This document shows positions 41,511-50,968 of a stretch of DNA of 50,968 bases, in pieces. Position numbers and translations under genes: made by a program. Each line of letters starts with the position of its first letter. The first letter of the stretch is position 1. The notes below the pieces were generated by a model that saw only the letters and a list, made by a program, of their open reading frames with translations, did no database searches and was not told the origin of the DNA. The stretch comes from Theodoxus fluviatilis (Eukaryota; Mollusca; Gastropoda; Cycloneritida; Neritidae), in NCBI GenBank assembly GCA_034096865.1, contig JAWQFJ010017551.1, forward strand, positions 150,001-200,968, in the 5' to 3' direction.

Positions 41511-41559
41511 AGGAGAGGCAGGCACTCCAATGCCCGACCATTTTTCCAAATGTACCAAA

Positions 41560-42478
41560 TGATTATAACTTCAAGTTATGGTTATAGTACTCATTGATCT
41601 AATCACAATGCAATTAGAATTTTGGAAATCGGTTAATTAGAACCAAAGTTATGGTAATTCAAAGGCCAAAAATATTTAGTAGGATTTGTGAAGACCCCCA
41701 GATTTGGGATGGCACCAGTCAAAACAAGGAAATAATACATTTCTTAGTGTCATTCTTACATTTATTGGAGTATATTCATAAAAATTCACACACCCACTGA
41801 AAAAATTCAACCAAATCCAATGGCGCCAACAAAAATGACATAACTAAATTATTATTCGCTAATTTGCATAACATTTGCATAAATTTGATGCTTGTTTCAA
41901 ATTTCTTGAAAGGACACAAAATAATATGTCTTATCCTGGCATATAACTGGCATTGTATCAATGTACAATAATTCCATCCATGAAAATAAATTTTAAAATA
42001 TGTAAATTGTGATTACACGAATTTGCATAATTAATTAAATGTGTTCTGATTGGTCGAAATGTAAAACAAGCACAAATTCGCTAAAAATGAAGCTTTCCTA
42101 TAATTTTTTTTAAAATGTTGCTCTGTCTCTTACTTTCTTTCATTGTCTTTTAGTGCATTGTGATTTGAAGTGGACTGTGCATTATTTTGACAACAGTTGA
42201 AGTATAAGATGAGAAATTAACAAAATAAAAACTACACATGATATATACAAACATACAACTTTATTGTGATGGTGTTAATGTTATGAACACACAAGACACA
42301 TGTATGACATATCACAAAAGCCTATTTCCTGAAATACAGCCAAACAAAGCATCACCTGGAATTTGTGTGTTGGGCGGGTGGTTATACTCTACACTGTCTA
42401 GTGACTCTACAGAACCACGGCATCATCAGATGAGACATCAAGATCTGGGCCAGACTGTTGCAAGAAATCTGTGTTACA
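41560..42478. other. AT-rich sequence, no gene recognised
   Basis: Low-GC sequence with a 93-residue frame (42238-42519) without recognisable motif. Confidence 0.4.
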
Positions 42479-42822
42479 AAATTACAAAATACATTATTAC
42501 AGACAAGACAAACTACTGAACAAAAAGCATTGAAACAAACAATAAATCAAAACACTCAACTAGGCTAACTGACATTAAGATATAGAAAAGCAAACAAACA
42601 TTACAAAATACATTATTACAGACAAGACAAACTACTGAACAAAAACATTGAAACAAACAATAAATCAAAACACTCAACTAGGCTAACTGACATTAAGATA
42701 TAGAAAAGCAAACAAACATTACAAAATACATTATTACAGACAAGACAAACTACTGAACAAAAAACATTGAAACAAACAATAAATCAAAACACTCAACTAG
42801 GCTAACTGACATTAAACACATA
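42479..42822. repeat. About 118-119-bp tandem repeat (3 copies)
   Basis: Three units each containing ATTACAAAATACATTATTAC and AGGCTAACTGACATTAA, starting at about 42481, 42600 and 42718. Copies differ by single bases and the third is truncated. Confidence 0.9.
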
Positions 42823-43009
42823 AGTCAAACATAATCTTTGTACAGTAATTATTCATTTGAAGGGGATGAGGCCTTGGGGGTGTAGAACGAATTACTTGTT
42901 GTTTTTTTTCCTGTTGTGAAGGACTTAAACCCATTCCCCCCGTCGGAACATTCCAAATTGGCAAGCTGTGCCATTCAAACTGCAGCGGTCTAAAAATAGA
43001 TTGAGAGGT

Positions 43010-43214
43010 TGGGGGGGGGGGGGGGGGGGGGGTGTGTTTCAACAATGGACTGGCCTACAAGACGCTTATCGCTAGCGAAGCGATTGGAATTTTCTGAAGA
43101 AACAAAACAAAACCACACAACCAAACCACACAAAAACATATGTAAAAACCGCTGGCGCTGAACCTCCAGGTTTTGGCACACACAAAAAATTGGGTTCAAA
43201 CCCGAAATCTCTCG

Positions 43215-43247
<33 letters not shown>

Positions 43248-43380
43248 AACCCCCACACAAAAACACAAAAAACAGGTCGGGTTCGAAAAAAGTTTCAGCG
43301 CGGATTCGAATCCGTTCACGCATGACCTAACGTTACAATTGTCCAGCGCTTTACCATCTGAGCCATTCATTTGGCAACTG
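43010..43380 (-). mobile_element. tRNA-like SINE copy with long G runs
   Basis: A G run of about 23 (43010-43032) precedes a SINE-like copy (about 43140-43370, inverted): AAACCGCTGGCGCTGAACCT, a CTCTCGAGAAAAGAGG block, another G run of about 23 (43225-43247), GGGTTCGAA, and a degenerate tRNA-like head at 43290-43367. Confidence 0.65.
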
Positions 43381-43712
43381 ACGTTACTACGTGTTTGTAA
43401 AGGAATTATAACGTTCTTTTCTGTAAACTCCCTCGCTTCATATTTTGCACTGTAAATTGTATAAAAATGGATGATAGTTCATGAAATTTGAGTGGTCTTG
43501 TACATTTTAGGATACTTAAGGTCTATTTCTGCCAAGTTTATTATCGATTCACTGCCATTAGGCCAAGCCAACAGACTACCAGTACCAAGTTGTTGCGCTT
43601 AAGTCAGGACAGACAGAACGAACGAACGAACTTTATTTTACAAGGGTAGTGAATTAGGCAGTATTGCCTTTCTTACTTACATTCAGCCCTTGAGGCAAAA
43701 TATTCAAATGTG

Positions 43713-44262
<550 letters not shown>

Positions 44263-44264
<2 letters not shown>

Positions 44265-44810
44265 ATTGGTTGATTGATTGATTGATTCTTTATTTATCAA
44301 GGATGAAATTTTAGGCATTTCTGCCTATCTTACAAATTGTCCTTGCTCATAAAGAACTGAAAACACTGATAATTAAGACACAAAATACACAGTAGCTAAT
44401 CCATGTACAACAATTGGTAAGGTATATGAAGAATACGATCAACAATGACAAATATTTTAGTAGATGCCTTTGACAACTGTCAGCTCAGTGAGTCTTGAAG
44501 ATCAAGCAATACATGTCATATGTACAGGCGACAGAAGTGAAATCATCTGAATAGATAATCACGTATGGATGCTTTAAAAGACTTCATGGAAGTATTGTTC
44601 CTTAGGTGCAATGGGAGTGTATTCCATATCATAATACCTGAATATGTAATACTGCCTTTGAAAATATCTACTCTAGGTTGTGGTAGAATGAAAGTGTTGC
44701 GAGATAGTGAGTGGCTTGTTTGGGGACGAATGAAGAGATCAGTAAGATACTTCGGTGCTTGTGAATGAGCAATTTTGTGCATAAGGATGCATTTATTGAG
44801 GACGAGAGAG
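44263..44810 (-). pseudogene. 5'-truncated non-LTR retrotransposon 3' end, minus strand
   Basis: On - the sequence reads LNKCILMHKIAHSQAPKYLT, DLFIRPQ, PQPRVDIFKGSITYSGIMIW and NTLPLHLRNN, the C-terminal pattern of reverse transcriptase polyproteins of the CR1/L2/jockey groups. The - strand 3' end has AATAAAG followed by an ATCA repeat (44263-44287 on +) that runs into the GA tract. No catalytic core is present. Confidence 0.75.
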
Positions 44811-45097
44811 AGAGAGAGAGAGAGGAAATTGCAAGCCGCCGAATGTTGCAGATTTCTACTATTGCTAGCGTCGAAAGACACGCGGAAACGGAAAAGATAA
44901 CTCTGTTTGACTCGATTTCGATTCGACTAAGCATTTCCGTCCGCTATTCCGTCAATTGACCTTTGAGAGAGGCAGTTTTTGAGATATATATCAGCTTCTA
45001 AATGGGACTGAATTTCAGATCGTACATGCAAATGACGTCATGCTATTAATGACGTCAAATTTGGCTTTGCCGTCAAATGTCATTTCAATAAATTTTA
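44811..45097. other. Repeat-like sequence with TGACGTCA sites, no gene
   Basis: Includes GAAAAGATAACTCTGTTTGA and CTATTCCGTCAATTGAC, which recur near 40362 and 49556 beside family A copies, and two perfect TGACGTCA sites (45033-45040 and 45050-45057). Confidence 0.55.
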
Positions 45098-45410
<313 letters not shown>

Positions 45411-45446
45411 TTGATTCTGTACATATGAACAATATCTCTTTAAATG

Positions 45447-46030
45447 GTCAACGGTCAAGAAGGCGATTCCCAGCAAAGCGTTGTGGAGCGCTAAGGGCAT
45501 GACAAGACACATAGGACATCATGGCCATCCACTGCACCCGTTTCTGTCTCCAGCCGTCTCGACTCTGTCCTGCCACTGGATCAAGATGGTCTCGGGCGAG
45601 AGAGTGAGGTCGACGAACTGCGCAACTCTTTCTCACTTAAATCCAAATCATCGCGCAAGTCACTTTTGTCATCCATCCCATCCCATCATTCACCGACAAG
45701 TCCTGTGGCGACAGGCAAGCGACGAAGCGGCAGGTGTGGGTACACTGGGAGCCGTAGCCGTAACCCTGCACACAGGCGGCCCAGGGCATTGGGTCGTTCT
45801 TCGCTGACACGGAGCAGCGGTGGAGTCCGGCAGCCCCCTGGGTGACTGAGCAGCCCTCTTCAGGAATGCACTGCTCACCTCCATGGCAAGAGGAAGGGGC
45901 TAGAAAAGGTGCCCTAAACATTGCCTGCTCCAGCCTTCCCTAGCCAGCTCACCGCGGCTGGAGGGGACCCTACACCAGCGGTCGAATCACAAAAGACAAA
46001 AAGAAGAAAACGAGGATAGTTCCTCTCAAA
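45447..46030 (+). other. 5' region of the retrotransposon
   Basis: Contains a 108-residue frame (45481-45807, no recognised motif) and no obvious second protein. The endonuclease frame is open back to a TAG near 45942 but has no ATG before the first endonuclease motif. Confidence 0.55.
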
Positions 46031-49000
46031 TTGGGCGCATGGAATGTGCGCACACTCCTGGACAGAGACGATGCAGACAGACCACAGAGGAGAACAGCCC
46101 TGATTGGTAAAGAACTCGCCAGATACGGCATCGACATCGCAGCCCTGAGCGAGACCAGGTTCGCGGGAGAAGGAGAGCTCTGCGAAAGAGGCTCTGGTTA
46201 CACATTCTTCTGGAGTGGCAGACCTAGCGAGGAGCGGCGTGAAGCTGGCGTTGGCTTTGCAGTTAGGACAACTCTTGTCAGTAAGTTGGCTGGACTTCCC
46301 AAGGGAGTGAACGACAGGCTCATGACCCTAAAACTCCCACTGATGGCTGGAAGGAAGCATCTCACCATCATCAGTGCCTACGCCCCAACCATGACCAACC
46401 CAGATGAAGTGAAGGCAAAGTTTTACGAAGATCTTCACACTGTCATTGTCGATGTTCCAAAGGTGGACAAACTCATCTTGCTAGGTGACTTCAACGCAAG
46501 AGTTGGCAAGGACAACGTTGCCTGGGAAGGAGTCCTTGGACATCACGGAGTGGGCCACTGCAACAGCAACGGTCTTCTCTTGCTCCAGACCTGCGCTGAG
46601 CATGAACTGCTAATCACCAACACGATCTTCCGCCTACCTACCCGTAACCGGACATCATGGATGCACCCCCGCTCAAAGCACTGGCATCTTATTGACTACG
46701 TCATCGTGAGGAAGAGGGACAGGCAGGATGTACGAGTGACCAAGTCCATGTGCGGCGCTGAATGCTGGACAGACCACCGCCTCATTATCTCCAAGATCAA
46801 CATCCGCATTCAGCCTAAACGACGCCCTCAAGGGGAAAAGGCCCCCAAACGGCTGAATGTTGGCAAGCTGAGGACCGCCAGCTGCAAGCAGTCCTTTGCG
46901 GACGCTCTGGAAGAGCGCTTGAAATCCACCTCTCCGGACAACCAGAATGTGGAGGCACATTGGGCGTCACTCAGAGAGCTGATTTACACCACAGCTACAG
47001 AGACCCTGGGGCCCCAGACCAGGAAACACAAGGACTGGTTTGATGAGAACTGCGAAGACATCAAGCAGTTACTGGATGAGAAACACCACCTCCACCAAGC
47101 TTGCCTCAATTACCCCAAGTCCACGGCAAGGAGAGATGCGTTCTACAACATACGCAGAACTGTACAGCAAAAGCTCCGTCAGATGCAGGACAATTGGCTC
47201 AGCAACAAAGCCGACGAGATCCAAGGATATGCAGACAGGCATGACTATAAGAACTTCTACAACGCCTTAAAAGAAGTGTATGGCCCCACGTCCTCAGGAT
47301 CAAACCCCCTCCTCAGCGCAGACGGTAACATACTCATCACAGACAAAGAGAAGATCTTGAAGAGGTGGGCCGAACATTTCGACAACATCCTAAATCGCCC
47401 TTCGACAATCAACGAAGAAGCCATCAATCGTCTCCCACAAGTGCCCACCAACGAAGCACTGGATGACCCCCCATCCTTGCTTGAGACCCAGAAAGCAATT
47501 TGTCTTCTCTCCAGTGGCAAAGCACCTGGTTCAGATGCCATACCAGCTGAGGTCTACAAGGAGGGGGGAACAGCCCTGACTGAAAGGCTCCACCAGCTGT
47601 TTCTCTTGACGTGGGAGCAAGAGACGATTCCGCAGGATTTCAAAGATGCCTCCATTATACATCTCTATAAGCGAAAAGGAAATAGACAGGCTTGTGACAA
47701 CCATAGAGGCATATCACTGCTTTCTATCGCAGGAAAGATCCTTGCCAGAATCCTGCTCAACCGCCTCACAGCCCACCTTGACCAAGGACTCCTGCCTGAA
47801 AGTCAGTGTGGATTCCGAAAAGAACGAGGAACCATCGACATGGTGTTCGCTGCCAGGCAGCTGCAAGAGAAATGTCAGGAGCAGAACTCCGACTTGTTCT
47901 CCACCTATGTTGACCTGACCAAGGCGTTTGACACCGTTAGTAGAGAGGGCCTGTGGAAGATCATGGCCAAGTACGGTTGCCCAAGGAAATTCATCGTCTT
48001 GGTGCAACAATTCCACGAGGGCATGCAGGCCAGAGTCCAGGACAGCGGAGAGTCATCTGACCCTTTCCCAGTCACAAACGGGGTCAAGCAGGGCTGCGTC
48101 CTGGCACCAACACTGTTTAGCCTAATGTTTTCCGCCATGCTGTCAGAGGCCTTCAGAGACGAGGACGTTGGTGTCAACCTGAGGTACCGCACAGACGGCA
48201 AACTGTTCAACCTGCGGAGGCTCCAGGCAAAAAACAAGGTTATGACAGACATCATCAGGGATCTGCTGTTTGCCGATGACTGTGCCCTCAACGCTGTCTC
48301 AGAAGCCGACATGCAACGAAACGTTAATCTGTTCTCCAGCGCCTGCACAAACTTTGGTCTGACGATCAGTACAAAGAAGACTGAAGTCCTCCATCAGCCC
48401 GCGCCTGGAAAGCCCTACGTTGAGCCCAACATCACTGTCAACGGCCAGAGACTAAACACAGTGAACCGTTTCACATACCTAGGCAGCACACTGTCTCAGA
48501 ATGCTACCATCGATGACGAAGTAAACATTAGAATTGCCAGAGCCAGCTCCACTTTTGGCAGGTTATATCCAAATGTCTGGAACAGAAGAGGCATTACCAC
48601 TCAGACCAAGCTGAAAGTATACAGGGCAGTGGTGCTCCCCACACTGCTATATGCATGTGAAACGTGGACTGTCTATCAACGCCATGCTAGAAAACTGAAC
48701 CACTTTCACACAACAAGCCTCAGGAAGATCCTCGGCATAAAATGGCAGGACAAAATTCCAGACACAGTGGTACTGACCAAAGCAGGTCTCCCCAGCATCT
48801 TCACCCTCCTGATGCAGTCACAGCTTCGCTGGGCAGGACACGTAGTCCGGATGCCAGACGAGAGACTGCCAAAGAGACTCTTCTATGGCGAGCTCCAGCA
48901 TGGCCAGCGGTCCCACGGTGGGCAAAAGAAGCGCTTCAAAGACACCCTGAAAGCTTCACTAAAAGCTTTTGCCATCAATCCAGACACGTGGGAACGGGCT

Positions 49001-49240
49001 GCAATGGACCGATCCACCTGGCGCTCTTCCATCCACAAAGGTGCCAAGACATGCGAGGCAAACAGGATCACTGCCGCAGAAAAGAAGAGGCAAGCCCGCA
49101 AGGCCCATGCTGTCAACCCCCCTGGAGACGTCCCACTTGTCCCATGTCCCTTCTGTTCCCGAACCTTCCGTGCCAGGATCGGCCTCGTTAGCCATCTGCG
49201 CACACACAGACAGAACCAGTCCCAGCAACCCCCGGGATGA
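46031..49240 (+). CDS. Endonuclease/reverse transcriptase polyprotein of the retrotransposon
   Basis: About 1,069 codons without interruption. Apurinic-type endonuclease motifs: WNVRTL (start), LSETRF, YAPTMTNPDE, LLGDFNARVG, WHLIDYVIV and TDHRL. Reverse transcriptase motifs: DNHRGISLLSIAGKILARIL, CGFRKERGTIDMVF, TYVDLTKAFDTVSREGLWKI, NGVKQGCVLAPTLF, LLFADDCALN (catalytic FADD) and FTYLGSTLS. Towards the C terminus come RWAGHVVRMPDERLPKRLFY and a C2H2 zinc finger CPFCSRTF...HLRTH. All key catalytic positions I can check are present, so the enzyme may be functional. There is no in-frame ATG before the endonuclease; 46031 is a TTG codon, so the true start is unclear. Confidence 0.92.
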   Translation: MGAWNVRTLLDRDDADRPQRRTALIGKELARYGIDIAALSETRFAGEGELCERGSGYTFFWSGRPSEERREAGVGFAVRTTLVSKLAGLPKGVNDRLMTLKLPLMAGRKHLTIISAYAPTMTNPDEVKAKFYEDLHTVIVDVPKVDKLILLGDFNARVGKDNVAWEGVLGHHGVGHCNSNGLLLLQTCAEHELLITNTIFRLPTRNRTSWMHPRSKHWHLIDYVIVRKRDRQDVRVTKSMCGAECWTDHRLIISKINIRIQPKRRPQGEKAPKRLNVGKLRTASCKQSFADALEERLKSTSPDNQNVEAHWASLRELIYTTATETLGPQTRKHKDWFDENCEDIKQLLDEKHHLHQACLNYPKSTARRDAFYNIRRTVQQKLRQMQDNWLSNKADEIQGYADRHDYKNFYNALKEVYGPTSSGSNPLLSADGNILITDKEKILKRWAEHFDNILNRPSTINEEAINRLPQVPTNEALDDPPSLLETQKAICLLSSGKAPGSDAIPAEVYKEGGTALTERLHQLFLLTWEQETIPQDFKDASIIHLYKRKGNRQACDNHRGISLLSIAGKILARILLNRLTAHLDQGLLPESQCGFRKERGTIDMVFAARQLQEKCQEQNSDLFSTYVDLTKAFDTVSREGLWKIMAKYGCPRKFIVLVQQFHEGMQARVQDSGESSDPFPVTNGVKQGCVLAPTLFSLMFSAMLSEAFRDEDVGVNLRYRTDGKLFNLRRLQAKNKVMTDIIRDLLFADDCALNAVSEADMQRNVNLFSSACTNFGLTISTKKTEVLHQPAPGKPYVEPNITVNGQRLNTVNRFTYLGSTLSQNATIDDEVNIRIARASSTFGRLYPNVWNRRGITTQTKLKVYRAVVLPTLLYACETWTVYQRHARKLNHFHTTSLRKILGIKWQDKIPDTVVLTKAGLPSIFTLLMQSQLRWAGHVVRMPDERLPKRLFYGELQHGQRSHGGQKKRFKDTLKASLKAFAINPDTWERAAMDRSTWRSSIHKGAKTCEANRITAAEKKRQARKAHAVNPPGDVPLVPCPFCSRTFRARIGLVSHLRTHRQNQSQQPPG

Positions 49241-49476
49241 CTAGAGTGGTCCTCGTCGACTCGACGGACGAACAATATCTCTTTAAATGTAAGTGAAATT
49301 TTGGTTGCGAAGCAGCTGAAGTGACCAGCGGCAATCACATAACATTCTGTTCCCGCAGTAGGCCTATTCGTAAATGATCTAAATTCTTCGTATGGTACCT
49401 CAGAAAAATGCACAATCCGTCATCATGCTTATCGCAAAAATAAAGTCTGTAGGACCTCCAGTAAACCTGGACGGAT

Positions 49477-49550
49477 AATCTTCTCGTATTACCGCTTTTT
49501 TGCGTCTGCTGGTAGACGTTCAACATACGAATAAGCCACTGTTTTGTGAA
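49477..49550 (-). repeat. Dispersed repeat fragment C, short inverted copy
   Basis: ATAATCTTCTCGTATTACCG and GCGTCTGCTGGTAGACGTTC match the inverted copy at 41237-41290. It follows a fragment of the family A end (GTAGGACCTCCAGTAAACCT). Confidence 0.6.
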
Positions 49551-49611
49551 AGTAGGAAAAGATAACTCTGTTTGACTCTATGTGCATTTCGGCTATTCCG
49601 TCAATTGACAT

Positions 49612-50022
49612 CTCAGGGGGGGGTTTTCGAGTTTACGACCTAAATAAATCACTTTCTTTTCAAGCCTCGATTCTGAAAATTTGATACATTCAATCGGACC
49701 TAACTTCCAGTAAGTGTGCAAAATGCCAAGGAAATCCGTCCAGTAGTTTTTGAGAAATCAGCCGTTAAGTAGGGACAGAGAGACATACACACACAATAAA
49801 TTACGTCACGGTATTGATGACGTCACACATTTGCAATTTCGCCATTCCATCAATCGAGTATATAGGAAGGTGCTTTCGAGTTTACGACCTTAAAAAACCA
49901 CTTTCTTTTCAAGCCTCGATTCTGAAAATTTGATACATTCAATCGGACCTAACTTCCAGTTAGCGTGCAAAATGTCAAGAAAATTCGTCCAGTAGTTTTT
50001 GAGATATCAGCCGTTAAGTCGG

Positions 50023-50113
<91 letters not shown>

Positions 50114-50114
50114 C

Positions 50115-50196
<82 letters not shown>

Positions 50197-50245
50197 TAAA
50201 GTCTGTAGGACCTCCAGTAAACCTGGAGGGATAAAGTCTGTAGGA
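49612..50245 (+). mobile_element. Dispersed repeat family A, dimer with long GACA tract
   Basis: Cores at 49629 and 49878 (249-bp period), TGACGTCA at 49818-49825 in the linker, a GACA repeat of about 170 bases (50023-50195), and the hairpin-forming end CCTCCAG-TAAAC-CTGGAGG. The end sequence recurs at 50366-50388. Confidence 0.85.
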
Positions 50246-50968
50246 CCGCCAGTTGTTGTTGTTGTTGTTGTTGCGTACCTGGGCTAAACACTCCCAGGAT
50301 CACCCAAGTGACTGTTTTTGAACACCCCGCCATATAGGCAGCCACACTCCGTCTTCAGGGGAAGGACCTCCAGTAAACCTGGAGGGATCTTGCAAGCTCT
50401 GAGATCTACAAATGACATCACCGAGGCACGGAAATCCTCACGAGATGTGCGGTAGCAGGGGAGGCAACTCTGAATTACAGCTTGCACATGCTGTCGGCGT
50501 TTTACCCGCGAACGAAGGAGATCTCCGCACAGTAAACAGAGTTCGTTAGCAATGTTCCGAACAATTTCAAGACGTGTAAGTAGATTATTTTTGTGCTTAA
50601 AGGACGACAGAAGGAAACTTATGCGAGTGTCAGGTTGATGGAACTTTGGTTTACTTCATACTCTGATGTGCTCGTGGGGGCACGTTTGTCCTAGCAATGA
50701 ACTTGCAATGATAACTGATAAGTCTCGGAAGACCCACTACTTTACTTGGCTAGAGGTCAGATCAACATGGGATTTTAAAAAGAGGCACTACAAATAAGTA
50801 AACCAACATGGCATTATTCGTTGTTCATTGGAGGGAGACGTCTTGAAAATGGTCCACTTGAGCAACAGTTAAGATACTGTGAGGGTGACCGAGTGTGAGT
50901 GAGAGCGATGAATTTTAAATGGCAGCCTGATCGGCGCATATTCGTTGTGGACGATGCATGATGATTAA
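50246..50968. other. Right edge: GTT repeat, then sequence without recognised gene
   Basis: A short GTT repeat (50252-50272) and the repeat-like TACCTGGGCTAAACACTCCC precede 580 bases of less repetitive, CG-containing sequence. A strong donor-like GACGT|GTAAGT near 50574 could end a first exon of a + strand gene beyond the window; this is speculative. Confidence 0.3.

Larger units (their letters stand above)
45447..49269 (+). mobile_element. Apparently full-length APE-type non-LTR retrotransposon, 20-bp target duplication
   Basis: Flanked by perfect 20-bp direct repeats GAACAATATCTCTTTAAATG (45427-45446 and 49270-49289). The 3.8-kb element has a 5' region of about 580 bases, one long intact frame with endonuclease, reverse transcriptase and zinc finger, and a very short 3' UTR without a long A tail. 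The clade (for example I, CR1 or RTE side branches) is not decided here. Confidence 0.88.

Overview
The window is eukaryotic, repeat-rich nuclear DNA. It has GT-AG introns, long CA/TG, GA, GACA and AAT microsatellites, and several classes of transposable element. The repeat style and the two conserved genes suit a lophotrochozoan, probably a mollusc (perhaps a gastropod); I cannot name the species.

Region 1 (1-2.5 kb): a possible 3' end of an unidentified + strand gene or retrocopy (1-328). Next come the first two coding exons of CECR2 on the - strand (1940-1698) and a compact divergent promoter (about 1965-2350).

Region 2 (2.2-24.5 kb): one multi-exon + strand gene of the PRR12/QSER1 family. 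I assembled 14 coding exons whose reading phase is preserved across every junction, giving a predicted 1,464-residue protein that is Q/S/P-rich at the N terminus and carries the conserved PRR12/QSER1 C-terminal (DUF4211-type) region. Its introns hold a nuclear-receptor-half-site-rich repeat, a 3' fragment of a retrotransposon with a restriction-like endonuclease set in a TGTA microsatellite, a SINE with an 11-bp target duplication, a 54-bp minisatellite split by a terminal-inverted-repeat element with a 9-bp target duplication, and a 27-bp minisatellite directly after a splice donor.

Region 3 (24.5-51 kb): no host gene that I can support. It is a nested field of mobile DNA: a dispersed unit of about 250 bp that is often dimeric and carries perfect TGACGTCA sites; SINE-like copies with tRNA-like heads; a non-autonomous LTR element with apparently identical 792-bp LTRs; a 5'-truncated CR1/L2-type retrotransposon inserted in the dispersed unit; a decayed minus-strand retrotransposon; an apparently full-length endonuclease/reverse-transcriptase retrotransposon with a 20-bp target duplication; and a purine tract of about 540 bp.

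The two host genes are both chromatin factors (a CECR2-type remodelling subunit and a QSER1/PRR12-type nuclear protein) and appear to be transcribed divergently from one short intergenic region. The rest of the window is mostly mobile-element biology, and several insertions can be delimited to the base from their target-site duplications. Splice sites, element borders and family assignments come from reading the sequence, not from database searches.
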